NCBI GenBank assembly: GCA_910591455.2
Contig: OU342809.1
Coordinates: 10,867,815-10,931,814, forward strand
From: Pholis gunnellus
Taxonomy: Eukaryota; Chordata; Actinopteri; Perciformes; Pholidae
DNA: 64,000 nucleotides
Direction of reading: 5' to 3'
In this document: positions 14,501 through 31,300 of the stretch, one piece after another
Numbering within the stretch: the stretch's first letter is position 1
Layout: each line of letters opens with the position of its first letter
Notes under the pieces: generated by a model
The model's database searches: none
What the model was told of the DNA's origin: nothing
The model's input: only the letters and a program-made list of their open reading frames with translations
Made by a program: the position numbers and the translations under genes

Positions 14501-16685
14501 CCGGGGACAATATGGTTTGAGAAATGAGAAGTGGAAGCCACCGCGTTGCCAGCCACATCCATAATTGGCAAACTGAACAAGATGAGAATGAACTCTGGGC
14601 TTGGCTCGTCTTTGTTGTAATTAAGATGAAATTCACCAATCATTTAAGCTCACAAATGGAGGTTTGACAGGAGGCCAAGAACCCATTGAAATACCATTGG
14701 CTTGCAGTTTAGGTATATTTATCTGTCTCTGCAGAGCGGAGGAGCCAGTATTTAAGTTTCTCCAATCAGCATTCAGGATTGGGACAGAGTGAACCTTTGA
14801 GTAAAGGTAATATATCAAAGAAAGCAGAAACCATGTACATTATAATTGAACTGAAATTAGATGCAGGAAAATATATCACAAATTAACCTTTTTGTGCAGT
14901 TGTAAATTAAATTAAGATTTCAGCTGTGTAAGAGAGGCTAATCTGCAGAACCCATCTTGTATCATTTAATGAACAGTTTGGATATTGTGTGGAAAAGACA
15001 ACATCAAGATACATGGAAAACAAATCTGTTGAATATCTTAGAAAATGTTTTTTGCACTTTTTATTTCTGTTGTATCTTCTCATCTCTCTGCGGATTCAAT
15101 TCACGAGCATGACATGTTAGATTCAGGCCAGGTTTTGGAGCTAATGAGTTGAAACAGATCCAGAGGCTTGATGCTCACAATAGCCAGTGGGAGCCACATT
15201 AAAGACTGTGTGTTTGCAGCCCTGCTCATCCTACGGGGGCTTTCTTCAATGCCTGTGTGTGAATCTCACTTGGACATGAGCAGAGCGCATAAACAGGGCT
15301 TTAATTAGGGGAATTGTTTGGGGAGAGTTCTTTTAATCTGTGATTATAACACCAGATCAATGAGGATTGTTGCTCTGAGCCGTGTCAGTGATAAAAAGGA
15401 GGATTTACATCAAATATTCATAGCCAACTTTCCCAGAGGATTCACCACCACAGACAACCACTGACTTTCATTCTACACAGAGCAAATGGAAAACAAAACC
15501 ACCAAGTGAATTCTCTGTAAAGACCGAGCTGCTCCAAATTGTATTTTATGTAAGGAGGGAAAGTTGCTGTAATTATCTACAAAATGCTGCTGTATCTTAT
15601 GTGCTTTCTTGCCATCCTCCCCCTGCAACCAGTGAGCCAACAACATGTTTCACACGGTTACACAACGTATTATACAGTCAATGAAAGCAGTCTCCTGAGG
15701 AAAACCTGCCTTGTCATCAGATATTGTTTGGTCTTTGCTTCATGATTCCCCCTAAAGAACTGAGGCCTGATTTAAGAGTGGACACAGTCTTTTGAGTGCA
15801 ACAGCATAATGAATAATACATGATCAATGTATTAACAAAGTGAAACAATAAAGAAGTTTTAGGGATTAGCGGTCTCTTGATGGTCCTTCAAGTCCTATCA
15901 GCAAATTGCAGAGGCAATTTAGGCTTTTTTTAACATATACGAAATAATGCAATAATGAGAACAACAACTATTACATTTTTTGGTTATAGTCACTAATTTC
16001 TTCATTATTAATTAATGCATTAAACTGCATCAGTTATCTGAATGGTGGCCTATACTCTGACGCTGTATTACTTTAGAGACACAATTTATTCCAAAAAATG
16101 TACAACAAAACAGAACCAACACAAGCTCATAGCAATGCAAGCCAGTTTAATCTTTTTTAATGTTTGATGGTATTTGCTTGAAAGCGAAAGCAACAAGTAC
16201 ATAATTATCCGTCTAATTAAGCTGCCAAAACACAAGCACAGTGCTGGAGCACCTCTGAAACAGTGAGTGCACCATTCATTAGCATGTGCTATAAGCTTAT
16301 TAATCATCTAACAGCCAATTAGCACACTGTTACCATTTGCAGTGGGTGTGTAAATAAATTCCTGGGTTAATTTCTTCCTCTGATAATAAAGGGAACATTA
16401 TGAAAATTAGCTCTGTGACTATGTAAATGATCTATGTCGTTAATTGCATAGCAGCGATAGATGTTTGCCGTGAACCGGGCTGGTGATGCAACAAATATTT
16501 CCCAGGCTGTTAAAGAAATTAATCGGGTAGCTGCCGATTCCCTGGAGGAATCCACAAGCTACAATAATGACATTTACCCAGCCCTCTGGCACACTGATAA
16601 TGACAATGTCGCTGCTTGGCAGCAGGCCAGTGGGAGGTGAGGGTGATGGTGTGGGGCTGGCAATCATCTCTGAGAAAGACAGCAT

Positions 16686-16688
<3 letters not shown>
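11566..16688. other. Gene desert with possible conserved non-coding elements
   Basis: No coding exon recognised. Includes a (CA)n at 11907-11931 and a CTCF-like motif at 12158-12171 (minus, 12/14). The stretch 13,360-14,040 is AT-rich, non-repetitive and dense in TAAT/ATTA and ATGAATAT-type words, which is the look of a conserved enhancer. Conservation cannot be judged from one genome. Confidence 0.35.

Positions 16689-16752
<64 letters not shown>
16689..16752. repeat. (CA)n microsatellite
   Basis: About 32 uninterrupted CA units. His-Thr and Cys-Val repeat frames read through it are artefacts. Confidence 0.97.
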
Positions 16753-16754
<2 letters not shown>

Positions 16755-19700
16755 TGCACACACACTGGCCACACTGGCAGAAAAATTGTGGGCTTTAAAG
16801 GACTAAATCAGCTCTTGTATCACCCACTGGTAATTAATAATAATTGCTTTCTAATAAGGGCCATGCCATTAGCAAATTACCCCTCTACTGAAATGCAACC
16901 GCAGCAGAACATGCTGTTATTGGAAATGGAATCTAATGGGATTCACTTGACCAAAATAAAAAACACACACACATACACAATGGATTCATTGAAAACAAGT
17001 GATGACCACTCACTGCTAATGGAATTAGATGCATAATGCATTATGGCTGTCAAAATAATGTCATCGCTTCCACAGACAGCGAGCTGAAGCATTGTGCAGC
17101 TCTGACGGGAGAACTGAGGGGGGGATTTCTCTGCTGATGTTTTACTGACAAGCCAGAGAAGTGAGACATGTTTAGATGTTAGATAAACAAAAAGTGAGGT
17201 GGGCTCTGCTTCCTTTTGCCTGAACTCCACCCCCATGCTCCAGCCTTGTGATAAATGCTTCAGGCTGGTCTTAATCATGCGTGCGACAGAGAAGGAGATG
17301 GAGGCCAGGGCAGACAGACAGGATGAATGGAGCATTTACTTCGGGTGGCTTCCATAAAACAGCCCTCCATGCAATACTGCCCTCGTACCGCTGACAATGT
17401 TTGGCTACTGACTTAGCAGCTCAGACACAAATACACTCTGCAGGGCCAAGCGGAGGAAGTGAGGCTTCACTAATTCGCTTGGCCCGACGCATAAAATCGA
17501 TCCGACTTTAGAACAAGACTAGTAAACATTCAGATTTGCATCACTTACATCCTGTGTTATCTTGTGCTCTCATGATATGAAGTGATGAGGCATATTAATA
17601 GTATGAAAGGACTCGTTTAGCTGTTTGGGCCACAACTATTTAGTCATATTACACAAGTGACGGTTCAGAGTTAGTGTTCGGCTACTTAGCTTTGAATTCT
17701 CAGTGCAGCCCAATCAATTAACACACGGGTAATACCAGTCCTGTTAGAGCCGGCCAAAACCTTCCCAGCCCTGTCATCTGCTGTTGGAACAATTGCTTAA
17801 TATAACACCAGACTCAAAGGAGCACTTACCAGGGCCCAATCTTCTGGAATCAATAACAACAGGCAGGCTATATTGTTTCAAACAAGGAAACAGTGGGGGA
17901 TGAGAGAGAGAGAGAGGAGAGAGATGAGAGGTGGGTCAATACAAGTGCTTGGGTTTAAAGAGACGCTGGCTCAGCCATAAAAAAAACACGTGCCCTGAAG
18001 TGCTGCTGTTTTTCTGACATGGATATAAGCACTACATCCTGGGCAGAGGGTGTGTGTTGTAAAGGCCTGAGAAAGGACGCGGCCTATCACCAGGCCTCTC
18101 CAAAGCTATGAGAAAAGTCATGAGGTTTAACCTCTGAGCCGCAGCACAACAGCTAAAGGGCAGCAGCCCGCAGGGAGACGCTGTGCGACTGTCTACACTA
18201 CAGCTTTTGTCACGGGGAGTGGCAGCAGCCGTGGCATTTAGGGTCAGGGAAGATTTCGTTTTCTTGATGATAACTCTTCAGGAGCTGTCCATCAAAGTTG
18301 ATGAAAATTCAAATTGTGCCGCAAGCAGATGATTAGAAAAGCATTTGCCATCCACGTAACATAAATGTCACAGCCTTGCTAGCACAACAATAACGGACCG
18401 GAGCCACCCAGCCGAGCTAATAGAGAGCATTCTTCTAGTAAGTGAGGCTGTCGCCTCTCTGGGGCTGGTCAATGTCAGCGTCGGATGGATCGCATCATTT
18501 CCTGTGCCAGCAGGGTGAGCTGGCTGGGGACACCACAAGGTATCGATCTGTCTGTAATCATACCAGCAGGTTGGGGATTCAGAAAAAACTTCTTCCTCAA
18601 GTGTTTAGCTTTAAGGACATGATCCAATTTCTTTGCACTGAGCAGGAGTGGACTGGAAGGATGAGGGAGCGAGCTACAGTGTCAGTGATCTTTACTACAG
18701 GCTGAAACAGGAGAGCAGACCGATATCGACAGCATGCTGTCCATCATCGGTGCTGGAGGTCTAACTCTGCCCCTGTATGACCCAGTGAGACTTCATCACC
18801 ACTGAATCCTTTAGCACACATCCCGATAACAAACCCTCACAGTATTCTGCCACCAGATCAGCTTGGTTCAATCAGTATTTTCAAAAGGAGCATCAGAGAG
18901 GGGGCAGATCACTGATAAATGGAAGCCAACTGAGGAATGGGACGCCACATTCTTGAAATTCTCTGTCTCCTGTTTTTTAAAGAGACGGAATGCTTTCTGA
19001 ATGTGCACTCATGCATTTCTATTAACAAATGATCAGTGTAGCTGAATGGCTTTCACGAACTTCCGTGAAAAGTGAAGAAAAAATGACTTTCTGATGTCTA
19101 TTTCGGGAGCTTAAGAGTTGATTTTGACCGACAATGAACGGATGAATGATTACACCTGCATCTTTGAATGAAGACGCCGAAGCTCGACTGACAAAACAAT
19201 CGGATTGAGTGAGTGAGCGAGCGAGGAGGTGTGAACTATAACATTCTGGAGCAGTGTGATCATTTCTGCCTCTCATCTCACTTCTCTTTGATGTATTCAA
19301 ATGAAAGTATCGCCAACGCAGACTCGTATGAATCTCATAAAAGGTTTAAATGTCTGAAAACTGCTTGTGATATATTATATTGTTTTACATCACAATATGC
19401 TGTCAATAAATAAATTACAACATTTACAACAATAAATATGCTCACAAAGATTTACACAAAATATAGAATAGGGGAGTTTTAGATGGTGTATCAAGACAAA
19501 AACATAAATCCTACCATATTGGGTTTGCCATGCCCATGAGTATATATGGCGACACAGGAAAACAAAATAAGCCCATAAATCTATGTAAAGAAACACTTAA
19601 ATCATGAATCTGAGAGAATGTTTACACTCCTGCCTCAACATATTGTTGTAGACACAGATTTGCGGAGGACCAACCGCCTGCAGACAGACCGACATGGAGA

Positions 19701-21180
19701 GCTGTCTGCTGCTGTATAGCTGCTATTAAACAGCACACCATGACTTCTTCCAGCTTACGGCACGCTACCTGCATACATCCCCCCCAGTTGCCATGGTAAT
19801 AGAGACTGGCGTATGTAGTGACGGGCCAACCACAGACATCAGAGCGGCTCTTAGGCAGAAACATCAGACGACTGCTGGCGGAGGTGATTTATTAAGCCCG
19901 TGTTCAAAGTCCATCCGAACCATAACAAGCCTATAAGCATGCCACGGATCGAATACATTAAACTGGTTGAGAAAGTCTTCTCCCTCTTCATTATAGTATT
20001 CATATTACATTTCACCATGCATGAAAGGCTGAATGAAAGGACAAACAATAATCTCAATAGAAGATACTGGAGTGTGTTGGAAATCAAGCTCACAATATTA
20101 TTTGGATCATATCATGTTTATGCGCAGAGTGAGCCGTAATTTGCTGCTAAATAATTGACTTCTCCTGTGTTAAGATCTCAGGAGACCCTTTCAGTTTATT
20201 CATTGAATGGCCTTTGCAGCACGCGCAGCATATTAGCCTTTCAGAGAGGTCTTGTCAGGCCTGCCACCAGGCTGGGCGGAGAGACTCTTCTCCTCCATGC
20301 CTTTCCCTGAATAATAACCTTCAACTAACCTTTAAACCACAGTGAATAATTTCAATCCTATTTTCATATCAATGGCTAAGTCAAGCCAGGCAATTATCTT
20401 TTATCCGTATACTTTACTGTCAGTGGAGAGAATAATAAAGTTTTCCCTTGTGAGGAGCCGGAGAAGGAAGAAAAGAGAGGAGGGCCAAAGAAAGCGTCGC
20501 AAGATGCCGGCGATGCAATCTAAAGACATGAATGTGGCGATGAATTATTCAGTAATGACTACAAGATCTGTCATAAAAAAAAGCTCTGCTAACATCTGCA
20601 GTGTGTTCTGAGGGGGCTGAACAGAGCAGGGCATTGACGCCAGAACGCCTCTGAAGATAAACATGACAAATTGGCAGATCATCTGTTCAATTAGGATAGC
20701 AGAGCAGGTGCGCCGGTAAGGCGCCTGTGCCACAGGATGACACAGTTACCAAGCCAAACCAGAGGCATGATGGGAAATACCTTGTTTGTGTGACAGTGAT
20801 TTAGAACGATGCACCAGAAGGATACCCCAAGAAAAAAGAAAAAGGATATTCCCCTTGGTACTCATTAAAATTCGATTGCAGACGGCACCCTACCCCTCTC
20901 CCCTTCTCCCCCCTTCGTTTCATTGCTTCATCCTTCTGCTTTTGGCTCCTCAACTGCCTGACTGGACCTTCCAGGATCATTTCTTATTAATCCATAAAAC
21001 ATACTGCGCTGGTGATTGGATTGAAGGAAGCAGTGGAGCAGCAAAACATGAGATATGGAAAAAATATCACACATTTCGGCGAGCAAGCAGGCAGGCAGGT
21101 TTTGGTGGGTGGATGGGGGGAGTAGGAGAATAAGTGGTGAACAGGGAATGGGCTGTGTGTGAGAGAGATGATGTCGAGGT
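16753..21180. other. Gene desert
   Basis: No gene or RNA recognised. The segment 16,800-17,060 is another AT-rich, repeat-free candidate non-coding element. Confidence 0.4.
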
Positions 21181-21285
21181 GTGGGGGGGGGGGGGGGGAA
21201 GGGGGGGGGGGGAGTAGAATCATGGGGGCAAAAGAGGGAGGGGAGGTATAGAGAGAGGAGGGGAGAGAGGGGGGGGGAGCAAGCA
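21181..21285 (+). repeat. Poly-G and purine-rich tract
   Basis: Runs of up to about 17 G broken by AA, then GGGAGG-type blocks, all purine on the plus strand. It could form G-quadruplex or triplex DNA and is prone to assembly error. Confidence 0.85.
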
Positions 21286-23836
<2,551 letters not shown>

Positions 23837-24090
23837 GACACAGGCATGTACAACGCACAGGGTGGAGCAATGTTTCCTGTGAGAAGTGGAGATGAAAGGT
23901 TGCATTATGGTGTCAGATTAGACATGGCTTTGCGTCAGTCCCTTTCGGAGTCTCGGTCAGACACATTAGAGGGACATGTTTTCCCATCGCCTCATTTGAG
24001 GTGCGCTTGTGAGCCTCGTGAAATCCTCTCCCCTCCTTACATCCCACTTCCACCGCCTCAGGCACTCACAGAGCAAGAGAGGCGAGAGTG

Positions 24091-24110
24091 AGAAAGAGAA
24101 AGAGAAAGAG

Positions 24111-24142
<32 letters not shown>
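24091..24142. repeat. (GA)n/(GT)n compound microsatellite
   Basis: 'agaaagagaaagagaaagag' runs directly into about 14 GT units. Confidence 0.93.
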
Positions 24143-24147
<5 letters not shown>

Positions 24148-24659
24148 GAGCGAGGATTTCACGAATGCCTTCATCATTTAAACGGCTGTGCTGTCGCTGG
24201 AGCGCAGCATGAATAATTCAGTGAGACTGCTCCTTCTTCAAACAGACAAATAGAACAGGATTACGCCTCCACAAAGCAAACGGTAAACACCACAATCAAA
24301 ACAACAGAATTAATTAGGTAATTAGGGAGACAAAATAAATGTGAAATAATGATAAACTCTTCTGAGACCACAGCTGCAACTCTGTTACAGTATGCAAATA
24401 TGCAGATTCAAGAGTTCAGAATACATTACAGGCTCAGAGGATTGTTTGGAATGAATGGCACTGACAACCATTTTTAAAATGATGAGATTCAACATATAAT
24501 CCACATCCAAGCACACGGCTGAGGAGGGATTTCAAAAGTGTATTTGCAAGACAGACGTGCACACATTTATATGAAGTCAATCAAATCAATAGTGATGAAT
24601 ATTCTCTTTCAGGTGATCATCAGCAGAGAGTGCTTTGCTTACTTAATGTTTGCTTAAAA

Positions 24660-25545
24660 ACCCTGTTCTAAGGAACGCTTTGATAGCCGAATGGTTAGAG
24701 CCAGCCAACTAAAGTCAATGCGGAAGTTCCTCAAACTTGCATTATTTCTAATAGCCAGCAGGGGGCAACTCCTCTGGTTGCAAAAAGAACTCCAATTGTA
24801 AAGAAGTCTATGAAAGAATGACCCTACTTACCACTTGATTTGTTACCTCAGTAGACATTGTAAACATGACTGTTTTGGTCACCTAAAAATGTCTTAATCA
24901 GCGTTCGGTTCAGTTGATAATGCCAAACTCAAGGTTTTACAATGGAAGTCCACAAACCAATGGGTGACATCACAGTGACTTCATCCACTTCTTACATACA
25001 GTCTACGTTTACAGCACATGGCATTTAAGTGCAACGTCCTGCATGTCATACCCCGTGCCCCATGCGACGGCCAACTGTGCCAACAACGACAACAGTTCTG
25101 ACAGAGTTAACCGTGTTGACCTGGGGAAGAACTGGAGGGCTGGGTGTTACACTTCCGAGACGACGCCATGGGTCTGGACAGCGTTATCAGCACTGACCGC
25201 CGTATGGGTGCAGTGCAGGGCGGCAGTGATAAGCTAGCCTTTGGGGGGCGCACACACCCTGGGACTCACATGCACTAACATACAGGCGCGGCCGAACTGG
25301 CTATACGTTTTTTTTAAAAAAGCACAGAGAAGCTCGGAGAGAGGGAGTGTGAATTCATTCTCTGCTTCACTGTATCTTTCCGTAGCAAAATGGTTGTTGG
25401 CTGCCATGTTAATGCTCTGAATTCCGTATTTAGCACCTTCGGAAAAAAAACGGTGTTAAACGGACTCATACTCTTACTAATGCTAAAGTTGAAAGAGATT
25501 ATAAATCTTGTCGAGCGAGAGTATTTTTGTATATACACACACTGA
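24660..25545. repeat. Relic of a teleost interspersed element
   Basis: The blocks 'cggaagttcctcaaacttgc', 'gccagcagggggcaactcc' and 'cacttcttacatacagtct' are hallmarks of an abundant fish repeat. Downstream, 'cgcggccgaactggctat' and 'cacagagaagctcggagaga' continue in the style of a longer related element. No intact transposase is present. The 'ccagcagggggcaa' at 24755-24768 also matches the CTCF core at 13/14. The assignment rests on memory of the family, and its limits are approximate. Confidence 0.5.
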
Positions 25546-28019
25546 CACCGTTGAGTAGGAAAAAGAAAACAGATGGCAGCTTACATAATTGAAGAATGAA
25601 CAGCAATCCAACCCAAGGATTTGTAGTTCATTTGCAGTCTAGAGTTAAGGCATTTATCTCCTCTTCATTTCCAGCTGGAGTATTTCTCTGCTCTATAGCC
25701 GATTAAAAGTGTAAGCAAAGAGAATTCTTCTCATCTCTGAGAAATCCAACCATGAAGAACAAGTGACAAAAGTGTGCAGACTAGCGGGCCTACAGAGAAT
25801 TTTGTTTGCCTTGTGATCTGGAAAGGTCAGGGCTAAACCTTCTGCTAGCAGCAATTAATGTCTTTGACTCATGGCGCAGGAAGCACAGTGATCATCCGCC
25901 GACATCCTAGGCTTTCATCGCCTGACAGAGCCTAGCATGAGGGGCTTAGGTGAATATGAGCTATCCATTTCAAGCAATATTTAAATCACATTTCCAATTT
26001 GCAGCCCTTGAACAGCAGTTTAGAGCAGGATGAGGAGGTTGAGGCATAATGACAGCTTCTCCAGGGTTTATTGAAAGTGATGAATGCTCAGAAGAGGGGA
26101 TTGCTCGATGAGAATTCATGAATTTGAAAGAGATTATTTAAGCAGAGATCAATTTGAAAGTCCTACAGCTCAACATTGATGCAATGTTTCAAGAGCACAA
26201 AAATAAGAAATACTGAGCACTGAGCCCTTCTGCCGCTGGAACAAATTAGCTCTCTAAATCTGATAATGCCTTCATCCAAACGAGTTTCATCAGCAATATC
26301 AGGGCAAGGGGGACACTACATGACACACTAGAGTGAAGAGACACTGTGTAGATACCGCACAGCCTTATCCACCCACTGTATATGCGGCAGCAGCATGATG
26401 TATGAGTAAGAGGATGAAAAACAAGCCTTTATGTCCACCAAAGCAGCAGGGGTCATAAAAATAAGGCACAATCAGTAGCCATTATAGCTATGGAGCACAT
26501 ATTTACAGCCAAACTGCCTCTAACCTGCTGGGACTAACTACATTAGCCATTGCTGAATACAAACCCCTGAAGACAGCATTAAAGGCTCTATAAGACAGAC
26601 TGCAATACAGTGTAACTATCAAAAGGGCCACAGAAACAGATCCCCTGTGTCGCAGGAAAAGAAAAGAAAATACATCACTAATAAATGAACATGAGATACA
26701 AAGAAAAAGGAAAATCTGGGACAAAAAGAATGAGGTGCACATATTTCGTGTGAATCCGGGAGTCAAATGGAATAGCGAATGAGGAGCTGCTGCTACTGTC
26801 CTGCAGGGGCAAGGCGGCTGCTTTTCTACAGAAGCACATCCCCGTCTCTGCCAGCACTCATTTACTGATCTCATTAATATCCTTACTCTGAGGAGGAGAG
26901 AGACAGCAGCCGTGAAACAGCCTCCCCCCCATCTCCTCCTCCCTCCAGCCTCCATGTGGCTGTTCCACTGGGTCCCCCTCCTTCTCCTCTCATCTCCGCC
27001 TCTCTGTAGTTCAGTAATTGGGCTCAGCTCATTGTTATTCAAAACCCTGTAGAACCAATTAGCTGCAGACCTCCTGACCCCGGGTTGCTATGTAATGGTG
27101 CAAGCTAAAGACTCTAAGTGAGGAAGCCAAGAGCAAAGGTTTTAAATTCCTTTAGTTCCTGATTAATAATCCTGTCAGGGCGATCAGAGACATTAAAGAG
27201 AGACTCTGGTTAGGCTCCTGCTTTTATGGCTTCTCCCTCATTTCTAGGCTGTCCATTAAAGCTTAATGATGCCGGGGGTCGCTCTCGCTCCTCTGTCTTG
27301 TCAGATAAATGTACAGTTAACAGGATGATGAGGAATCCTGATCCTCCAGCAATCTGGGACAAAGCAGGCCTGTGACCCTGCTGGGAAGAAGTAGGGCAGC
27401 GAGGGGAAGATGAGCGGAGAGGACAACAGAGGCAGTGGTGGTGTGGATGGTGGACCGAGATGTCCGGCTGCCCTGGAGGATAGAGATGAAAGAGAAGGGC
27501 CGGATAGAACCTGGGGCAGCAGGCAGAGATGAGAGGGATGCAGATAACACCTCATGCAACATTGATGAGGAGGCCGAAGGTAAAGGCAGAGTAGTGGTGG
27601 AGGCTGCATAGACGGCCTGGTGCTACAAGTGATTTGTTTAGCAGGGATACAAGAGTGCAGATGCTCCAGTTCAACATCAGATTGCTACTAAGGAAAGAAT
27701 AACTAATCAGCTATACGCAGCAAGACTGTTTGTTCACACCTGTTTATGTAAGCGGGTGTTATAGGAGCATATGTCCATACTAAACAGCTCTCCAAAGCAT
27801 AAAGCGGCTATAATGAGTATTATTCAATGTTAACGATGGATCCCATTTCTACTTGTATGTTGTTATGAACCCACAGAGAATTAGCAACCCAACTCTGCAT
27901 TTCCCCTCAGTTCTATGAGGCTGTGTAACATCTTTTAGCTTTTTGTTTTTCAGCCAACAACTTTACTGAATCTGCCTCAGTCTCAGTCCTCTGCTCTTAA
28001 AAACCTGCAGACAAACAAA
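25546..28019. other. Gene desert with candidate non-coding element
   Basis: No gene recognised; the open frame at 26503-27042 resembles no family. The segment 25,620-26,300 is AT-rich, repeat-free and rich in words such as 'caatttgaaag' and 'taatgtctttg', so it is a possible conserved element. Confidence 0.35.
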
Positions 28020-28335
28020 GTTAGTAACTATAGCTTGTGAACATACAGTGGAGCATTTAGCAGCTAAAGAGACAGATATTTCCCTCAGGACTTGGTGGAA
28101 ACCAAAAGCAGAGCTAAGAAGGAGAGTGAACAGTGGACTTGCCATTTGTTCAGAAACATGACTTCAAACGAATGATAATGTTGCCCCGTGTCTGCTGGAT
28201 GATCAACTTTAAAAAGCTTACCAGCACTTGCTGGTTCCCCCTGTTTTTACTCTTTATGCTAAGCTACGCTAACAGACTGCTGGTGGTAGCTGCCTAATTC
28301 ACAGACAGAGTGATATTAATGTTCTCGAAACTCTG
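28020..28335 (+). repeat. Teleost 'gcatttagcagctaaagag' repeat, copy 1
   Basis: Contains 'gcatttagcagctaaagaga', 'agacagatatttccctcagg', 'agcagagctaagaaggagag' and 'ctctttatgctaagctacg'. This block order is known to me from many fish loci. A second copy lies at 36.33 kb. Confidence 0.7.
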
Positions 28336-31300
28336 TCAAATTATTCCTTTGAAGTTCACTGCTGAACTGTTCAAGACATATCTATTTGTTACCCTAATTG
28401 TATCTATTGCAAGCTTGTTGACTGTCTTGTTGTCGTTCTAGTTGTTAGCATCAGTTTAATAGAGCAAATAATAATATAATCAAATCCTCACAAGGCCAAG
28501 AACGATCATTTCCAAATCGGCCCATATATGGCCACTGACTTGTCATGTTTGTGAATCGACTCTGCGGGCGATTAAAATTTTTGAACCAAGAGGCCGCCAA
28601 GCTCACACCTGTTTTCTGAAACCTGTTTGGAAAAGTTGTGATGTTTGCATTCCTACCGCTGAAGTGCTTATTTGGTTCAGTTCTTCAGGCTTGGCCGAGA
28701 GTTGTGGGAGGATTCACATGCGACGCTGTAAACACTGCTTCAAGCCCTCTGACACTGATGCATCGCCTCCGAGGCTGCTATAAATCCTTTTACAACAAAC
28801 TCCATAAAGCTCTTTGGTGCCTAAATATTTATGGTTCCCTGAGTTTCCCTTGAGGGTTGTTTTCTGTCAAAGTACCAACAGCACTAAGTCATGTGGAGCG
28901 ACTCCAGACATCTTATCTGGGAGTCAGGGTAAAGGGCCTGGTAGTCTGGCCATTTCCCCCAGAAGAGGAACACACAGGGAGGAAGGGCCACTAATGAGTG
29001 CTTCTCCCTCCATCACTTCTCCTCACAGGCCTCCTCTGTTAGTGGACTCAATTGACCCGGCAAACAAACACACTGCTGCGTGACCTCTGCTGACCAGACA
29101 GACAAACCAACAAACCTCTCCCGTGTCAAAACTACCAAGCGCGGTCAGGGACCACAAGGCAGTCAGTGTAGGACAAACATGCTGGAAATATCGATGGACA
29201 GAAGACAATAACGGACATGACAGGCTGTAACCTGGCTGGTGGATGACTCATGGATTGGGAGGTAAAATGGTGTTATCATTGCGGTACACACGGATAAGAG
29301 ACGGTTAGAGAGTAAATACAGGTGTGCTGACGGTGAATCTCATAGGTGGATGCCTTCCTGCAGTGTGTTATTTTGCCCATCACAGTGGTGCCGTCAGCTG
29401 CTAAACAACGTGGCTCCTTGAAACAAGTGTCTCTAAAAATGCAGCAGCGGGCCTGATGAGTCCTCAAGCATCCTCCCAGTGCTGTGATTACTGACGTTTA
29501 CCCTCTTTAATATGTGTAATTCCCATTTTCTTTGATTCAGTAAGAGCCCTCAGGGGGACCACAGTAAGTGGCAGTCTGCCAAAGCCCTCCTGTAGAAAAG
29601 GCTAAGTCACTTCTCCCTCAGCAGTTGGATACAGCCCGACAGTTACAGGTTGTCTCACTTTACCTTCATTATTGTTTGCATCTCGGAGCCCTGATGATAG
29701 TTTGATTATACAATGCCTAATGTTATGTGCTTCACATGCAGGTGTGACACAATTATTGACTACATACTATGTGACTACATAGTTATAAAAAGGCACTGAA
29801 AAATACTGAGATGATGTTTCACAAACATTGGCTATAAATATAACACAAATTGCTACTAATCGCACGCCAGAGCCCATATAATGGCCACTGCTTAGTACAG
29901 CCAGCATGCAACCGACCACAGACGCAGGTATTCATCCATTTTCCAATACACTCATATATAAAGACTTTGAGTCAAAAAAACATGTGCAGATTAATGCAAC
30001 ATACTACAACATCCCTGCACACATTTAGAGAAGTGTTGACTAAACTGTATGTGCAAGAATCACATTTCTGATGATTTCTGCTCGAATGGACAGCATTATA
30101 TGTATCAGACTGTTTTTCAAGTCTCACACAGTAGCCCGGGCTCAGGTTGGCTGCGAAGATCCACATACAAGCGAAGGCAAACAGTCTGTTGTCAAAATAA
30201 CATTTCCAGCTTCAGTTTAACAACTAACAGAAATTCAGAGACACGTCAATATAATATTGGATTTCTCCCACTTCCTGGCAGGAGGCACCCTTCATCTCCA
30301 CCAGCAGAGAGGATGTGAAAGGTAGTGGTTTCATTTAATGTTTAGTTAGTGTATTCTTTTCATCTCTGAGTTACAGAGTGTGCTACAGGCCAAACACAGA
30401 AGGCCCACTGTTGGAGAACAGCTACATGATGACAGACCCACCAAGAATGTTGCCCTGACCGCCATATGTAATACAGCACCAGAGTTCCCTTATTAAGGAG
30501 TGAAATAATTTCCACCAAAGTGGTTGGTGGTGCTGACAGCTCAGATTAATGCTCTCTGTTAAACAGCCAGAATAACAACTGCTCCTGCACGCATCGTGAA
30601 AACCAGTACGTTTGACTGAGGGAAGCCTGCCAGCTCTACAAATTCATGCATATTTGGGTCTGTGAACATCTGCCAGCGCAAATAATTTATGCTGTTCTCT
30701 CAGTTAAGGGGCAATGAATCCCCTCTGAAAAGTTTTCTCCAACTTCTACAAGCCTGCACCACTGCCCCCCCCCCCCCCTGGTGTGAAGTGGTGCAGACAC
30801 ACGCTCCAACCACAGACCGGGCTGAATGAGGAGGATCCTGAGGCGTGTGGGAAAGTCCCAGGCACCACTTCAGTCGACCAAGAGCCAACTGTTTCCTGTC
30901 CCTCTTCAGGCCTTGGGGTTAGAGCGCGCTGTCAAGGCCATATCCATAACATCCTCCATGCTGCAGCATGAATGGAGCCTTGCCTTGGGTGGGATCTCCA
31001 ACAGCAGCCCCAGACACAGAGCAGATATCTGCATGCACGCCTCACTGTCGGGGGCCCTGTAGACATGATTCTCCACTGGAGCGGTGAATATCTTATGAGC
31101 ATCATGGAGGTGGATCAAAACATTTGAGCTTGCTGACACTACAGCGCTTCCAAAAGCTCTGTTGTTGTGTTCCAACACAATGGTATCAGGTGATTAAACA
31201 TCCGAGGGGAGGAGTATTGATATTCAAAACGTCACCACCAACAGATGGTCTATTAATCATTAATTGATTGTCTGCCATTTCTGTTTGATCTACAACACAC

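Noticed and set aside
26503..27042. 179-codon open frame on the minus strand
   Set aside because: No family resemblance, Arg-rich then hydrophobic from composition bias; no neighbouring exons.
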